Shown: positions 32,834-41,810 of the stretch, piece by piece
Layout of the letters: every line of letters begins with the position of its first letter
How positions within the stretch are numbered: the first letter of the stretch is position 1
DNA from: Halomicrobium katesii DSM 19301
GTDB taxonomy: Archaea > Halobacteriota > Halobacteria > Halobacteriales > Haloarculaceae
Assembly (NCBI RefSeq): GCF_000379085.1
Contig: NZ_KB905378.1
Coordinates: 853,864 to 917,863 of the forward strand
Direction: 5' to 3'
Length of the DNA: 64,000 bases
Notes under the pieces: generated by a model
Told to the model about the DNA's origin: nothing
The model's input: only the letters and a program-made list of their open reading frames with translations
Database searches by the model: none
Translations under genes and position numbers: made by a program

Positions 32834-35517
32834 CTCCTCGCATCACCGACACCGATGTCGCGGCCGACGACTTGCTCCAGGAGATCGAACGCAAACGCTC
32901 GCTGCGGCGGGTGGCCAGCGTCGTCGTCTCGATCGTCGGCGTCCTCTTTTCGGCCTACCAGATGTGGTTCGCCGCCCGCGGGTTCGTCTTCGCCGTCGAG
33001 TTGCCCGTCCTCGGCGAGGTCGAACTCGCCTCCCTGCAGCTGTTGCAGATCAACGCCGTTCACGTCGGTTTCGCGCTCGTGCTGACGTTCCTGCTGTACC
33101 CCGGGAGCACGGGCGACGGGCGATTCGCGCGGGCCTGCAGCGGACTCCGAGCGCGGACGGCCGCTCGGCTCGGCCCCGACAGCCCGCTCGTCTCGGCGAT
33201 GGACGCGACCGGTGACGGACTGGCCTGGCTGTTCGTCGATTCCGACCTCGATCGCGTGACGCCGTCGGATCTCCTCCTGATCGCCGTCACGGTGCTGTCG
33301 AGCGCGTACTTCGTCACCGACTTCCGGGAGATCCAGCGCATGCGCGCGCTGGGGCTGCCAGCCGGTCGGCCGATCCAGGAGGTGTTCACGTTCCTCGACC
33401 CGGTTGCCGGCCTGCTCGGCCCGCTGACGGACGTGTCCTACGCGTTCGTCCTGGGCGTCGTCGGCGTCTTGCTCGTCCTGGAGGCGACGCGGCGAGCGAT
33501 CAGTCTCTATCTCGTCTTCATCGTGGGCGCGTTCATCGTCTACGCCCGCTTCGGCGTGTTGATCCCACAGGACGCGGCCTACGTCGGCGTCCTCTCGATC
33601 CCGGAGCTGACCTGGCCCTCGATCGTCCAGAACCTCTGGTACAACACGGAGAACGGCGTCTTCGGTATTCCGGTGACGGTCTCGGTGCAGTTCATCTACA
33701 TCTTCATCCTCTTTGGCGCGTTCCTGGAGATGTCCGGCGCGGGCCAGTGGTTCATCGATCTCGCGTACGCGGCGACGGGCACGCGCAAGGGCGGGCCAGC
33801 GAAGGCGTCGATCCTCGCGAGTGGTTTTATGGGGACGATCTCCGGCTCCTCGATCGCGAACACGGTCACGACCGGCGCGTTCACGATCCCGCTGATGAAA
33901 CGGTCGGGCTACTCCCCGGAGTTCGCCGGTGGCGTGGAGTCTTCGGCCTCCTCGGGCGGTCAGATCCTCCCGCCGGTGATGGGTGCCGCGGCCTTCCTGA
34001 TCGTCCAGTACACCGCGACGCCCTTCGCCGACGTGATCGTCGCCGCCGCGATCCCGGCCGTCGTCTTCTTTTTCGGCGTCTGGGTGATAGTCCACTTCGA
34101 GGCCTCGCGGCTGGGTATCGGGGGGCTCGATCCCGACTCGGTCGTCGACATCCGGCGACACCTCTGGACGGGCTGGTTCTACCTCGTCCCCGTCTTCCTC
34201 CTGCTGTACTACCTCATCGGCGCTCGGCTCTCGGTCGCGCGCTCGGCGTGGTTCACGCTCGTGGCCATCGTCGCGCTGATCACGCTCGTCGCGGCCTACA
34301 GCGACGAGACGCGGGGGCGACTCGTCGCCCTCCTCCTGGCGCTCGGCCTGGGGCAGTTCCTCGCACAGTGGTCGACCGGCGCGCCCCTCGTCGCCGCACT
34401 GAGCGGCGGCGGTCCGGGCGGGCTATCGATCGGTGGGGCCGCCGCGGCGACGCTTGGCACCGTGGGCCGACTGGCGATCGCGGCGGGCGTCCTGACACTG
34501 CTCTCGAAGCCGCGCCTGACCGCGTCGTGGCTCGCGCTCGATCCCGCGGTCGACGAGGCCGCCGACGGGCTCTCGACGGCCGTCGGTCGCCCGGCGGCGG
34601 GCGACAACGGGCTCGTTCGGCTCGGTACCTTCGTGCTCAAGTCGATGGACAGCGGTGCCCGGACCGCGGTCCCGGTCGTCGTCGCGGTCGCGGCCGCGGG
34701 CATCATTCCCGGCGTGATCAGCGTCTCCGGGCTGGGGCCGAACCTGGTCGCGCTCATCCGCTCGCTGGCCGGGGGCTCGCTGGTCCTCCTGCTGGTCATC
34801 ACCGCCATCGCGTCGATCATCCTCGGGATGGGGATGCCGACGACGGTCACCTACATCATCCTCGTGTCGATGCTGGGGCCCGCGCTCGTGACCTTCGGTA
34901 TCCCCGAACTCGCCGCGCACCTGTTCATCCTCTATTTCGGCGTCATCGCCGACATCACGCCGCCGGTGGCCGTCGCCGCCTACGCGGCCTCGGGCATCGC
35001 GAAGTCGGACCCCTTCCAGACGGGCATCGAGGCGTTCTCGCTGTCGCTCAACAAGGCGATCGTCCCCTTCGCGTTCGTGCTGGTCCCCGGCATCGTCCTG
35101 CTCCGCGAGAAGGACGACGCGGCGGAGCTGCCCCTGGGCGAGCAGTTTCGCGTCGCCACCCCGGCCGATCTGCTGGATCTGGGCTGGTCGCTCCCGGAGG
35201 TGTTCGTCCCCGTCGTCGGCGTCTTCCTCGGCGTCGTCGCGCTGGCCGGCACCGTCATCGGCTTCGTCTACGCGCCCCTCGACCGCCGGGAACGGGCCGG
35301 GCTGGCGGTCAGCTCGCTCCTGTTGATGGCTCCCGGGCTCCCGGTGTCGGCCGGCTACGACGTGACGGCGCTGCTGGGGCTCGGCGGCGGCTCGGTCTCT
35401 CTGACCGCCGACCTGCTGCTCCGGGCCGTCGGGCTCGCGATGCTGGTCGCGCTGCTGGCGAAGAACCGGCGGGCGGCCCCCCGCGGCGATTCCGGAGCGA
35501 CCGCCGACGCCGCGTAG
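32830..35517 (+). CDS. TRAP transporter fused permease (4TM + 12TM)
   Basis: An 895-residue membrane protein combining the small DctQ-like and large DctM-like TRAP subunits. The DctM signature appears in SGFMGTISGSSIANTVTTGA, GGQILPPVMGAAAFLIVQY and MGMPTTVTYIILVSMLGPAL; roughly 18-20 hydrophobic helices are spread through the chain. Two large insertions/extra helices lie near 450-560 and the C terminus (about 780-890), longer than typical ~650-residue fusions. Imports the solute bound by the TAXI protein, driven by an ion gradient. Confidence 0.92.
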   Translation: MTPRITDTDVAADDLLQEIERKRSLRRVASVVVSIVGVLFSAYQMWFAARGFVFAVELPVLGEVELASLQLLQINAVHVGFALVLTFLLYPGSTGDGRFARACSGLRARTAARLGPDSPLVSAMDATGDGLAWLFVDSDLDRVTPSDLLLIAVTVLSSAYFVTDFREIQRMRALGLPAGRPIQEVFTFLDPVAGLLGPLTDVSYAFVLGVVGVLLVLEATRRAISLYLVFIVGAFIVYARFGVLIPQDAAYVGVLSIPELTWPSIVQNLWYNTENGVFGIPVTVSVQFIYIFILFGAFLEMSGAGQWFIDLAYAATGTRKGGPAKASILASGFMGTISGSSIANTVTTGAFTIPLMKRSGYSPEFAGGVESSASSGGQILPPVMGAAAFLIVQYTATPFADVIVAAAIPAVVFFFGVWVIVHFEASRLGIGGLDPDSVVDIRRHLWTGWFYLVPVFLLLYYLIGARLSVARSAWFTLVAIVALITLVAAYSDETRGRLVALLLALGLGQFLAQWSTGAPLVAALSGGGPGGLSIGGAAAATLGTVGRLAIAAGVLTLLSKPRLTASWLALDPAVDEAADGLSTAVGRPAAGDNGLVRLGTFVLKSMDSGARTAVPVVVAVAAAGIIPGVISVSGLGPNLVALIRSLAGGSLVLLLVITAIASIILGMGMPTTVTYIILVSMLGPALVTFGIPELAAHLFILYFGVIADITPPVAVAAYAASGIAKSDPFQTGIEAFSLSLNKAIVPFAFVLVPGIVLLREKDDAAELPLGEQFRVATPADLLDLGWSLPEVFVPVVGVFLGVVALAGTVIGFVYAPLDRRERAGLAVSSLLLMAPGLPVSAGYDVTALLGLGGGSVSLTADLLLRAVGLAMLVALLAKNRRAAPRGDSGATADAA

Positions 35518-35599
35518 CCCGGCCTGGTAGGTCGAGCGTAGGACCGTCTCTCGGCCTGCCACCCGTCCTTACCGTCGGATAAGAGCGAACTGTTCCCGA

Positions 35600-35620
35600 T
35601 TCGAGTCGCATAACGAAATG
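35600..35620 (+). promoter_or_regulatory. Second copy of the TAXI-operon promoter element
   Basis: CGAGTCGCATAACGAAATG lies within a 21-base match (one mismatch) to 31241-31261, at the same distance from a start codon. It supports a duplicated promoter in front of the truncated lipoprotein ORF. Confidence 0.55.
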
Positions 35621-35644
35621 GGTCCCACCCCCAGGACCGGGTGC

Positions 35645-35872
35645 ATGGACGACAGCACTCGACGACAGTTCGTCAGGGCGACAGCACTCACGAGCATCGG
35701 CCTGCTGGCCGGCTGTAGCGACGGCGGCGGTGGCGGTGCCGTCGGTACCGACGAGGACGACGGCGCGGACGACGGGACGGACGACGGCGAAGCCGAGACG
35801 GAGACGCCCGAGAGCGGACAGGAGGAGACGGAGGCCGACCTGTCGTTCTCGCCGCGGGCCGGCGACGCGTAG
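35645..35872 (+). CDS. Tat lipoprotein head without a body (75 aa)
   Basis: Begins [20 protein letters not shown] then LAGC lipobox, followed by a Gly-rich and acidic linker ([20 protein letters not shown]) and stops at SFSPRAGDA. It has the signal and linker of a substrate-binding lipoprotein, in the same style as the TAXI protein, but no ligand domain. Together with the shared promoter element this looks like the surviving 5' end of a duplicated binding-protein gene; it could still make a short acidic surface lipopeptide. Confidence 0.7.
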   Translation: MDDSTRRQFVRATALTSIGLLAGCSDGGGGGAVGTDEDDGADDGTDDGEAETETPESGQEETEADLSFSPRAGDA

Positions 35873-35930
35873 GTCGCCGCTCCGGCGCGATCGATCAACA
35901 GTTAAGCGCCGCCCGCTCGTGCCTCCGCGC

Positions 35931-36608
35931 ATGGCTATCGAGGATCGTGGCGAGGCGAAGGTGATCACCCACGCACTGGCACGTGACGAACTGTCGCGGC
36001 TCCGTGACGTCGAGACCGAACAGGTCGAGTTCCGGAAGGGGCTCGTCCGCCTCGGTCGGATCTGTGGCTACGAGATCATCGACGGCCGCATGGAGACCGA
36101 GTACGTCGCCGTCCAGACGCCCCTGACGGACACGATGGGCGAGCGCGTCAAGGGGCTCGACGACGTGGTGATCGTCAACGTTCTGCGGGCGGCCACGCCG
36201 TTCGTCGAGGGACTGCTCAAGGCCTTTCCGCGGGCCCGGCAGGGGGTCATCTCGGCCAGCCGGGACGAGAGCGCCGGGATGGCAGACGACGGCTCGTTCC
36301 CCATCTCGATCGACTACGTGAAGCTGCCGGAGATCCGCGCGACAGACACCGTCGTCGTCGCCGACCCGATGCTCGCGACGGGCTCGACCATGGCCGCGGT
36401 CCTCGAAGCGATCCGCTCGCAGGGGCCCGACCCCGAGCAGTTGCTCGTGCTCTCTGCGGTGGCCGCGCCGCCGGGGCTGGTCCGTCTGAACGAGTCCGAC
36501 CCCGGCGCGGAACTGCTGACGGTCGCGATCGACGACGAACTCGACGACGACGGCTACATCGTCCCCGGCCTGGGCGACGCCGGCGACAGGGCGTTCCGAA
36601 CTGATTAA
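35931..36608 (+). CDS. upp: Uracil phosphoribosyltransferase
   Basis: A 225-residue UPRTase converting uracil and PRPP to UMP. Motifs: [27 protein letters not shown], and the PRPP loop [20 protein letters not shown]; the C-terminal uracil-binding region [15 protein letters not shown] is intact. Pyrimidine salvage, functionally linked to the NCS2 permease and pyrE further along. Confidence 0.93.
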   Translation: MAIEDRGEAKVITHALARDELSRLRDVETEQVEFRKGLVRLGRICGYEIIDGRMETEYVAVQTPLTDTMGERVKGLDDVVIVNVLRAATPFVEGLLKAFPRARQGVISASRDESAGMADDGSFPISIDYVKLPEIRATDTVVVADPMLATGSTMAAVLEAIRSQGPDPEQLLVLSAVAAPPGLVRLNESDPGAELLTVAIDDELDDDGYIVPGLGDAGDRAFRTD

Positions 36609-36758
36609 GTTCCGGGACGGTCGACGGATGGATATCACCGGTTCGTTCGACGATCCACGAACCCCTTCTCTTCGGGTGGAAATCCGCAACACTGCGGTCC
36701 AGTACGAGTTCCAGTGGAACTTCGAACGGACGATCGAACCCGTTCTCGGCCCGGAAAT

Positions 36759-37370
36759 CTATTCGTCTGACGAACCGATCCGTGCCCGACCGCTGGTCGC
36801 GCTGGCGATGCGCTCACGGAGGGTGTCGGCCTCCGCGACCGGGACCCGCAGGTCGAACGTCACCGTCGCCTCGTAGCTGGCGTCGAACTCGACGCCGGTG
36901 CTCTCGACGATGCCACGCACCGTTCCCGAGTCGTCGTAGTCGACCGTCACCGTCAGCCGCTCGTGGGGTCGCTCGGTCGTGATGCCGGCGTCGTCGACAG
37001 CGTCCTTGACGGCCCGCGAGTACGCTCTGGCGAGGCCGCCCACGCCGAGGTTCGTGCCGCCGTAGTAGCGGGTGACGACGGCGGCGACGTTCTCGATTTC
37101 GCGTTGCTGGAGGACGTTGAGCGCGGGCTTGCCGGCGCTGCCGGACGGCTCGCCGTCGTCGCTCGAATACTCGCGCAGGGGGTCGGCCCGCACCCGGTAG
37201 GCCGGGACGTTGTGGGTCGCGTCGGCGTACTCTCCGCTCACGGCGTCGACGAACGCCTCCGCCTCGTCGACGGTGTGGGCCGGGCGCACCCGGCCGATGA
37301 ACTCAGAGCCCTGCACCTCGAAGGCCGCCTCCCCCCGGCCCGCGACGGTGTCGTACGCCTCGTCGGTCAC
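36759..37370 (-). CDS. YigZ/IMPACT family (UPF0029) protein
   Basis: A 203-residue protein starting at GTG 37370 (VTDEAYDTVAGRGEAAFEVQ). The IMPACT core is GSEFIGRVRPAHTVDEAEAF, ATHNVPAYRV, DDGEPSGSAGKPALNVLQ and VVTRYYGGTNLGVGGLARAY; a C-terminal DUF1949-like domain follows. The family is linked to translation control, but the archaeal role is not established. Confidence 0.88.
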   Translation of the reverse strand: MTDEAYDTVAGRGEAAFEVQGSEFIGRVRPAHTVDEAEAFVDAVSGEYADATHNVPAYRVRADPLREYSSDDGEPSGSAGKPALNVLQQREIENVAAVVTRYYGGTNLGVGGLARAYSRAVKDAVDDAGITTERPHERLTVTVDYDDSGTVRGIVESTGVEFDASYEATVTFDLRVPVAEADTLRERIASATSGRARIGSSDE

Positions 37371-37416
37371 AGCGACTGTTGTGCCGGAGCGGGCATACGG
37401 CTTGTCCTTCGGACGG

Positions 37417-37728
37417 TCACTCTCGCCGGCCCCAGACCCGCTTCTCGGGAATCCGGACCGCCATTCCGTCCTCGACCCGGAGCTGGCAGGACAGTCGCGG
37501 GTAGCCGAAACGGTCGGCCAGCCGATCGTGCCAGTGGTCGGCCTCGGGAGGCGTTTCGAGTCGAACGCCACAGGTCGCACACAGTCCGCGCCCGCCGCAG
37601 TTGGCGACGGCCAGGCGGCTGTGGGGCGACAGGTCGTGTTCCACCAGCACGTCCCGCAACACGCGCCCGGCCTCGCAGTCGATCTCTCGGACCGCGCCGT
37701 CGGGCGTCTCGACGGTGATCGTGGCCAT
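37417..37728 (-). CDS. Plant-type 2Fe-2S ferredoxin
   Basis: A 103-residue ferredoxin. Three cluster ligands are in NCGGRGLCATC (C-x5-C-x2-C) and the fourth in PRLSCQLRV. The usual beta-grasp start TITVETPDGAVREI precedes them. An electron carrier for an unknown partner. Lies directly upstream of (and on the same strand as) the YigZ gene; the ACT-hisB pair precedes it, so four minus-strand genes could form one unit. Confidence 0.9.
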   Translation of the reverse strand: MATITVETPDGAVREIDCEAGRVLRDVLVEHDLSPHSRLAVANCGGRGLCATCGVRLETPPEADHWHDRLADRFGYPRLSCQLRVEDGMAVRIPEKRVWGRRE

Positions 37729-38256
37729 CTATTGCAACTCGATCCGGCGGACGAACGGCAGCGATTTGATGTCGGTGATCAACTCGCCGGGGAAGGCCTC
37801 GTCGGTGATGACATAGAGGCGCGGGTCGTCGGTGAACTCCGGATCTTCGGAGATTACCTGCCGGATCGTGATATCGTGGTCCGAGATGGCGTCGGTGACG
37901 GCCGCGACGATGCCGCTCTCCTCGGCGTTGCTGACAGCGACGGTCAGCACGGTCAGATCCAGCACCGGAGCCAGGTCCATCAGGCTCGGGATCGCCGAGA
38001 TGTTCTGGAAGATGCGCGTGAGCTGTTCGTCTTCGAGGATCGCGCTCGTCGTGGCGTTGACGACCCGGCGGTCCACGTCGACCTCGCGGGCGACCTCCGT
38101 GTTCGGAATCTCGATGCCGCCGGAGACGACCCGCCCCTCGTCGCTGACCGAGAAGCCCCGTTCGAGCAGCAGGCGAATCACCTGCTGTTGGCCGGGCGAG
38201 TCCGAGAACTTCTCCATGATCGTGTCGAACGTCGCTCCACCGGTGTCGCTGCTCAT
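37729..38256 (-). CDS. ACT-domain regulatory protein
   Basis: A 175-residue protein: an N-terminal winged-HTH-like part ([20 protein letters not shown], then [17 protein letters not shown]) and a C-terminal ACT-type domain ([20 protein letters not shown] ... [18 protein letters not shown]). Such haloarchaeal proteins may sense an amino acid and control biosynthesis. Its start overlaps the hisB stop by four bases, so histidine is a reasonable guess, not shown. Confidence 0.8.
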   Translation of the reverse strand: MSSDTGGATFDTIMEKFSDSPGQQQVIRLLLERGFSVSDEGRVVSGGIEIPNTEVAREVDVDRRVVNATTSAILEDEQLTRIFQNISAIPSLMDLAPVLDLTVLTVAVSNAEESGIVAAVTDAISDHDITIRQVISEDPEFTDDPRLYVITDEAFPGELITDIKSLPFVRRIELQ

Positions 38257-38840
38257 AGCTCGCCTTTCGTGCTGGCCACGTCCGACCGGCGCTCGTCGAT
38301 CCGGGTGGCGTCGTCCAGCGCCCGCGCCAGTCCCTTGAACAGCGCCTCGATCTCGTGGTGAGCGTTCTCGCCGTCGACCTCGACGTGCAGCGTCAGCCCG
38401 GCGTTGGTCGCGAGCGACCGACAGAAGTGCTTGGCCATGTGGCTGGTCAGCCCGCCGACCCGTCCCTGCGAGAACTCGCCGTCGAACGCGAAGTAGGGCC
38501 GGCCGGACACGTCGACCACGACCCCGGCGACGGCCTCGTCCAGCGGGACCCGGCGGTCGGCGAAGCGCCGGATGCCGCGTTTCTCGCCCAGCGCTTCCGC
38601 GAGGGCCTCGCCCAGCGTGATCGCCACGTCCTCGACGGTGTGGTGGTCGTCGATCTCTAAGTCGCCGTCACAGTTGACGGTCAGGTCGAACAGGCCGTGG
38701 GTGGAAAACGAGTCCAGCATGTGATCGAAGAAGCCGACGCCGGTGTCGACTGTCGACTCCCCGTCGCCGTCGACGTCCAGCGTCACCTCGATGTCGGTCT
38801 CTGCCGTCTCGCGGGTGACGGCCGCGGTGCGGTCGGTCAT
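38253..38840 (-). CDS. hisB: Imidazoleglycerol-phosphate dehydratase
   Basis: A 195-residue HisB, step six of histidine synthesis. Metal-binding motifs are [43 protein letters not shown] and [12 protein letters not shown]. Monofunctional (no phosphatase domain). Followed with a four-base overlap by the ACT protein. Confidence 0.94.
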   Translation of the reverse strand: MTDRTAAVTRETAETDIEVTLDVDGDGESTVDTGVGFFDHMLDSFSTHGLFDLTVNCDGDLEIDDHHTVEDVAITLGEALAEALGEKRGIRRFADRRVPLDEAVAGVVVDVSGRPYFAFDGEFSQGRVGGLTSHMAKHFCRSLATNAGLTLHVEVDGENAHHEIEALFKGLARALDDATRIDERRSDVASTKGEL

Positions 38841-38892
38841 ACGCCAGTAGTGTCGGGCCGGCTATTTGGCGGTTGCGCCCCGCGATGGGTCG

Positions 38893-38993
38893 TGCTCAGA
38901 GAAGCCGCTGCATTTTCTGCGTTGCAGACACCGAAAGCCCTCGACACGCTCTTCAGTGCTTTAGACTGCCTGCACCGATCTCTTCTCTGAACA
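38893..38993. repeat. Family C element C2 (101 bp palindromic)
   Basis: Left end TGCTCAGAGAAG (38893-38904), exactly 27 bases, then CGAAAGCCCTCG (38932-38943); right end is the complement of TGTTCAGAGAAG (38982-38993), with 27 bases before a degenerate GAAGAGCGTGTC. This is the same end layout as C1 at 7556-7918 but without the large interior. Non-coding. Confidence 0.6.
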
Positions 38994-39081
38994 CCGACCG
39001 CCGATAGCGGACTACACCCACGGAACGGCGTCAGACGGCTGTCTGCCGGGTGCTTATCCCGATCTTCGACGAGTGGTCCGT

Positions 39082-39258
39082 ATGGACGACGCGAAAGTAC
39101 AGGTCGCCGCGTCGGCGGTCATGCTGGCGGGCGCGCTCCTCTTTCACACGATGGCGACGGACATCGTCGGCGCGCTGCTGGTCGCAGGCGGGGCCTACGC
39201 GCTGATCCTCGCGAAGTTCGTCCAGTCCGAGGGGGCGGCGGCGCGGTCCTCGCGGTAG
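39082..39258 (+). CDS. Small two-helix membrane protein, 58 aa
   Basis: Starts MDDAKVQVAASAVMLAGALL; two hydrophobic segments (about 8-24 and 27-45) separated by a short loop, and a basic/serine tail. Common type in haloarchaea, unknown role. Confidence 0.6.
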   Translation: MDDAKVQVAASAVMLAGALLFHTMATDIVGALLVAGGAYALILAKFVQSEGAAARSSR

Positions 39259-39300
39259 GACGGCGTCGTCCGCGCCCGGCAGCCCCAGCGGCGACGTTCA

Positions 39301-39378
39301 TACTGCCGGCTGGAACTCCGTACGGCATTTCGCGACACCGTGGTCACGGATGTCTTGCAACGGTGACAGCCGACGGTA
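39301..39378. mobile_element. Family B palindromic MITE, copy B3 (78 bp)
   Basis: Starts TACTGCCGGCTGGA and ends GACAGCCGACGGTA, slightly degenerate compared with B1/B2. TCA flanks both ends (39298-39300 and 39379-39381); the right TCA is the TGA stop codon of the MFS gene on the minus strand. Confidence 0.78.
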
Positions 39379-40590
39379 TCAGTCGGCCACGGAGAGGCCC
39401 GCCCGTTCGCGCCGTTGCTCGGCCACTCGCGCGAGGAGTACCACGGCGAGGGCGGCCACGAGGGGCACGAGCAGGAGTCGCATGGCCGCGCCGAGGTCCG
39501 AGCCGCTGATGACCCACCCCATCACGGCGGGCGCGATGCCGACGCCCAGCGACGAGGAGATGGCGGCGACGGCGGTCACGGGGCCGCTGTGTCGGGGGAC
39601 GGCGTCGGTGGCGTAGGAGACGAGCATCGGGAAGATGCCGGAGATGAGCGCGCCGATGACGACGACGCCGGGGAGGAGCCACAGCCCCGTCGCGAGGACG
39701 AACGTCGCGTAGAACGTCGGGACCAGGAGCGCGAGGATTCCGGTGAGGATCTTGAGGTAGCCCACTCGCTCCGAGAGGCGGCCATAGAGGAGGCGACCGG
39801 GGACGTAGCCGGCGATCATCACCGACAGCGACAGCGACGACAGCGCCGCCGCCGAGAGGCCGAGGCCGGCGACGCCGGTCGGCACGACGCTGTCCACGTA
39901 GGTCGGTAACCAGAGGAAGAGCCCGCCCTCGACGCCGGTCCCCAGAAACATCACCACGATCATCGCGGCGATCTCGGGCCTGCGAAGCAGCGCCAGCAGT
40001 TCCCGGCGGTCGAACGGCTCCTCGGTCCCCGTCGCCGCGGGAGCGTCGAGCCGCCAGACGACGACGGCGAGCAGTGCCATCCCGACGGCCAGCCCGTAGT
40101 ACGCCAGCCGCCAGTCGGCCACTGCGAGGACGGCGACGACCCCGATCGGTCCGACCATCGCACCGGCGGCCCAGGTCATGTCGTAGTAGCTGTACATCCG
40201 GCCGCGGCTCTCCGGGTAGAAGTGGCTGAGTATCGGCCGGTTCAGCCCTCTGAGCACACCGTTCATCGTTCCGCGCACGAGCGTGCCGACGAGAAACACC
40301 GCCAGCAGCGGAGCCGCACCCATCGCCAGCAGCGAGAGCGCGCTGCCCAGCAGCCCGCCCACGATCAACCGGTGGGGCTTCAGGTGGCCGGCTCCGAAGC
40401 CGACGATCGAGACGACGACCAGGTAGCCGGCGGTGCCGGCGGTGCTGATCAGACCGACCTGCCACGCGGGCGCGTCGAAGGTGGTCCGCAGCTCTGGGAT
40501 CACCGGCCCACGGATCATCATGATCGCGCCGGTCAGCGCCATCGTCGCGAACAGGGCCGCCGTCCAGAGCCGGCGGTTCGACCCGGTCAC
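39379..40590 (-). CDS. Major facilitator superfamily transporter
   Basis: A 403-residue MFS permease with 12 predicted helices, starting at GTG 40590 (VTGSNRRLWTAALFATMALT). The loop 2-3 region reads GFGAGHLKPHRLIVGG and the second-half equivalent PGRLLYGRLSERVGYLK. Substrate unknown; divergence from a TrmB-type sugar regulator suggests a sugar or related metabolite. Its stop codon is the target of MITE B3. Confidence 0.85.
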   Translation of the reverse strand: MTGSNRRLWTAALFATMALTGAIMMIRGPVIPELRTTFDAPAWQVGLISTAGTAGYLVVVSIVGFGAGHLKPHRLIVGGLLGSALSLLAMGAAPLLAVFLVGTLVRGTMNGVLRGLNRPILSHFYPESRGRMYSYYDMTWAAGAMVGPIGVVAVLAVADWRLAYYGLAVGMALLAVVVWRLDAPAATGTEEPFDRRELLALLRRPEIAAMIVVMFLGTGVEGGLFLWLPTYVDSVVPTGVAGLGLSAAALSSLSLSVMIAGYVPGRLLYGRLSERVGYLKILTGILALLVPTFYATFVLATGLWLLPGVVVIGALISGIFPMLVSYATDAVPRHSGPVTAVAAISSSLGVGIAPAVMGWVISGSDLGAAMRLLLVPLVAALAVVLLARVAEQRRERAGLSVAD

Positions 40591-40683
40591 GCTTCACCTG
40601 CCGTCCGGTGGTCCGGGGCCAGAGCGCCAGCGCGCGCGACACCTGCGGTCATAGTCGAAGCGTGGTGATCCGACGAGAAAAGT

Positions 40684-40704
40684 TTTTCTAATAGTATAAG
40701 AAAA
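40684..40704. promoter_or_regulatory. Inverted repeat in the MFS/trmB divergent promoter
   Basis: TTTTCT-AATAGTATA-AGAAAA, a 6+6 inverted repeat with a 9 base spacer, 8 bases before the ATG of the TrmB-type gene and 94 bases before the MFS start. The AGTATAA within may be the TATA box for a leaderless regulator transcript; regulator binding here would control both genes. Confidence 0.5.
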
Positions 40705-40712
40705 GTCTTCGC

Positions 40713-41786
40713 ATGGGTGAAAGCCAGATCAGGGAGACGCTGTCGGCCTTCGGACTCTCGACGAAGGAGGTCGACGCCTACCTGGTAATTCTACAGCGGG
40801 GGGAAGCGACGACCCGGGCCGTCTCGGAGGCCGCGGGCGTCTCACAGAGCTACGTCTACGAGATCGCGACCGCGCTGGCCGAACGCGGACTGGTCATCGT
40901 CGACGAGAGCGCGACGCCGACGAAGCTCCGCGCCCGACCACCGGAAGAGGCCGTCGACGCGCTGACGATGCACCTCTCGGAGTTCGAGACCGCCGTCGAG
41001 AGCGTGTACGATCAGCCGGCCGAGACAGCGGCGGGGTTCGAGGTCGTCCACGCCAGCCAGACCGTCGAGCGCCGCCTCGAACGCCAACTGGCGCGTGCGG
41101 AGCGAGAGGTCTTCGCGATCGTCCCGTCGAACGCCTTTCCCGCCGTCGCCGACGCGCTCGCCGACGCCCGGGAGCGGGGACTGACCGTCTACTGTCTGCT
41201 GGCCGGCGAGTCCGGGGAGTCGCACGTCGCCGAGATGGACGACCCCGGCCGGTACGCACACGTCGTCCGGAGCTGGGACGGCCGCCCGCCGCTGTTCGTC
41301 GTTCGGGACGCGCTGGGGGGCGTGCTGGCTTCGCACGGGATGCTCACCAGTCGCCACGGTCGGGGCTACGCGCTCGCGTTCAACCAGAACGAGGTCGCCT
41401 CTGGCTTTTTCGGCAACTACGTCAGCAACGTCTGGCCCATGGGCGAACAGCGCTTCGTCGCCGAACCTCCGGCGCTGCCGGCGACCTTCGAGCTGTTTCG
41501 CTCAGGCGTGACGGCAGCGGCCCTCCACACGACGGCGGGCCACGACGTCGTCGCCGACCTCGACGTGGTCGCCACCACCGGCGAGACGGCCCGCCAGTTC
41601 GAGGGCGTCCCGATCCGCGAGGTGCGCCAGAACCTCGTCGAACCGGTGAACAACGCCTTCCCCATCGAGAACTCGCTGGTCGTCGAGACCGACGACGGAC
41701 TGATCAGCGTCGGCGGCCAGGCCTGCGGTCTGGGGCCGTACTACGAGGAGTACGCCGCCCGCGAAGTGACGATCAGGGATGCCTGA
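40713..41786 (+). CDS. TrmB-family transcriptional regulator
   Basis: A 357-residue regulator: N-terminal wHTH (LSTKEVDAYLVILQRGEATT, RAVSEAAGVSQSYVYEIATA), a coiled linker, then a TrmB sugar-binding domain (from about residue 110: VERRLERQLARAEREVFAIV ... GVLASHGMLTSRHGRGYALA) and a C-terminal beta domain. Haloarchaeal relatives sense sugars and control glycolysis/transport genes. Divergent from the MFS transporter, its probable target. Confidence 0.88.
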   Translation: MGESQIRETLSAFGLSTKEVDAYLVILQRGEATTRAVSEAAGVSQSYVYEIATALAERGLVIVDESATPTKLRARPPEEAVDALTMHLSEFETAVESVYDQPAETAAGFEVVHASQTVERRLERQLARAEREVFAIVPSNAFPAVADALADARERGLTVYCLLAGESGESHVAEMDDPGRYAHVVRSWDGRPPLFVVRDALGGVLASHGMLTSRHGRGYALAFNQNEVASGFFGNYVSNVWPMGEQRFVAEPPALPATFELFRSGVTAAALHTTAGHDVVADLDVVATTGETARQFEGVPIREVRQNLVEPVNNAFPIENSLVVETDDGLISVGGQACGLGPYYEEYAAREVTIRDA

Positions 41787-41810
41787 CACTGCCGGCGGTA
41801 CGAGCGGCCG

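Noticed and set aside
36609-36758. Small plus-strand gene starting MDITGSFDDPRTP after upp
   Set aside because: The frame runs into antisense of the YigZ gene and has no recognisable feature; treated as an intergenic spacer between convergent genes.
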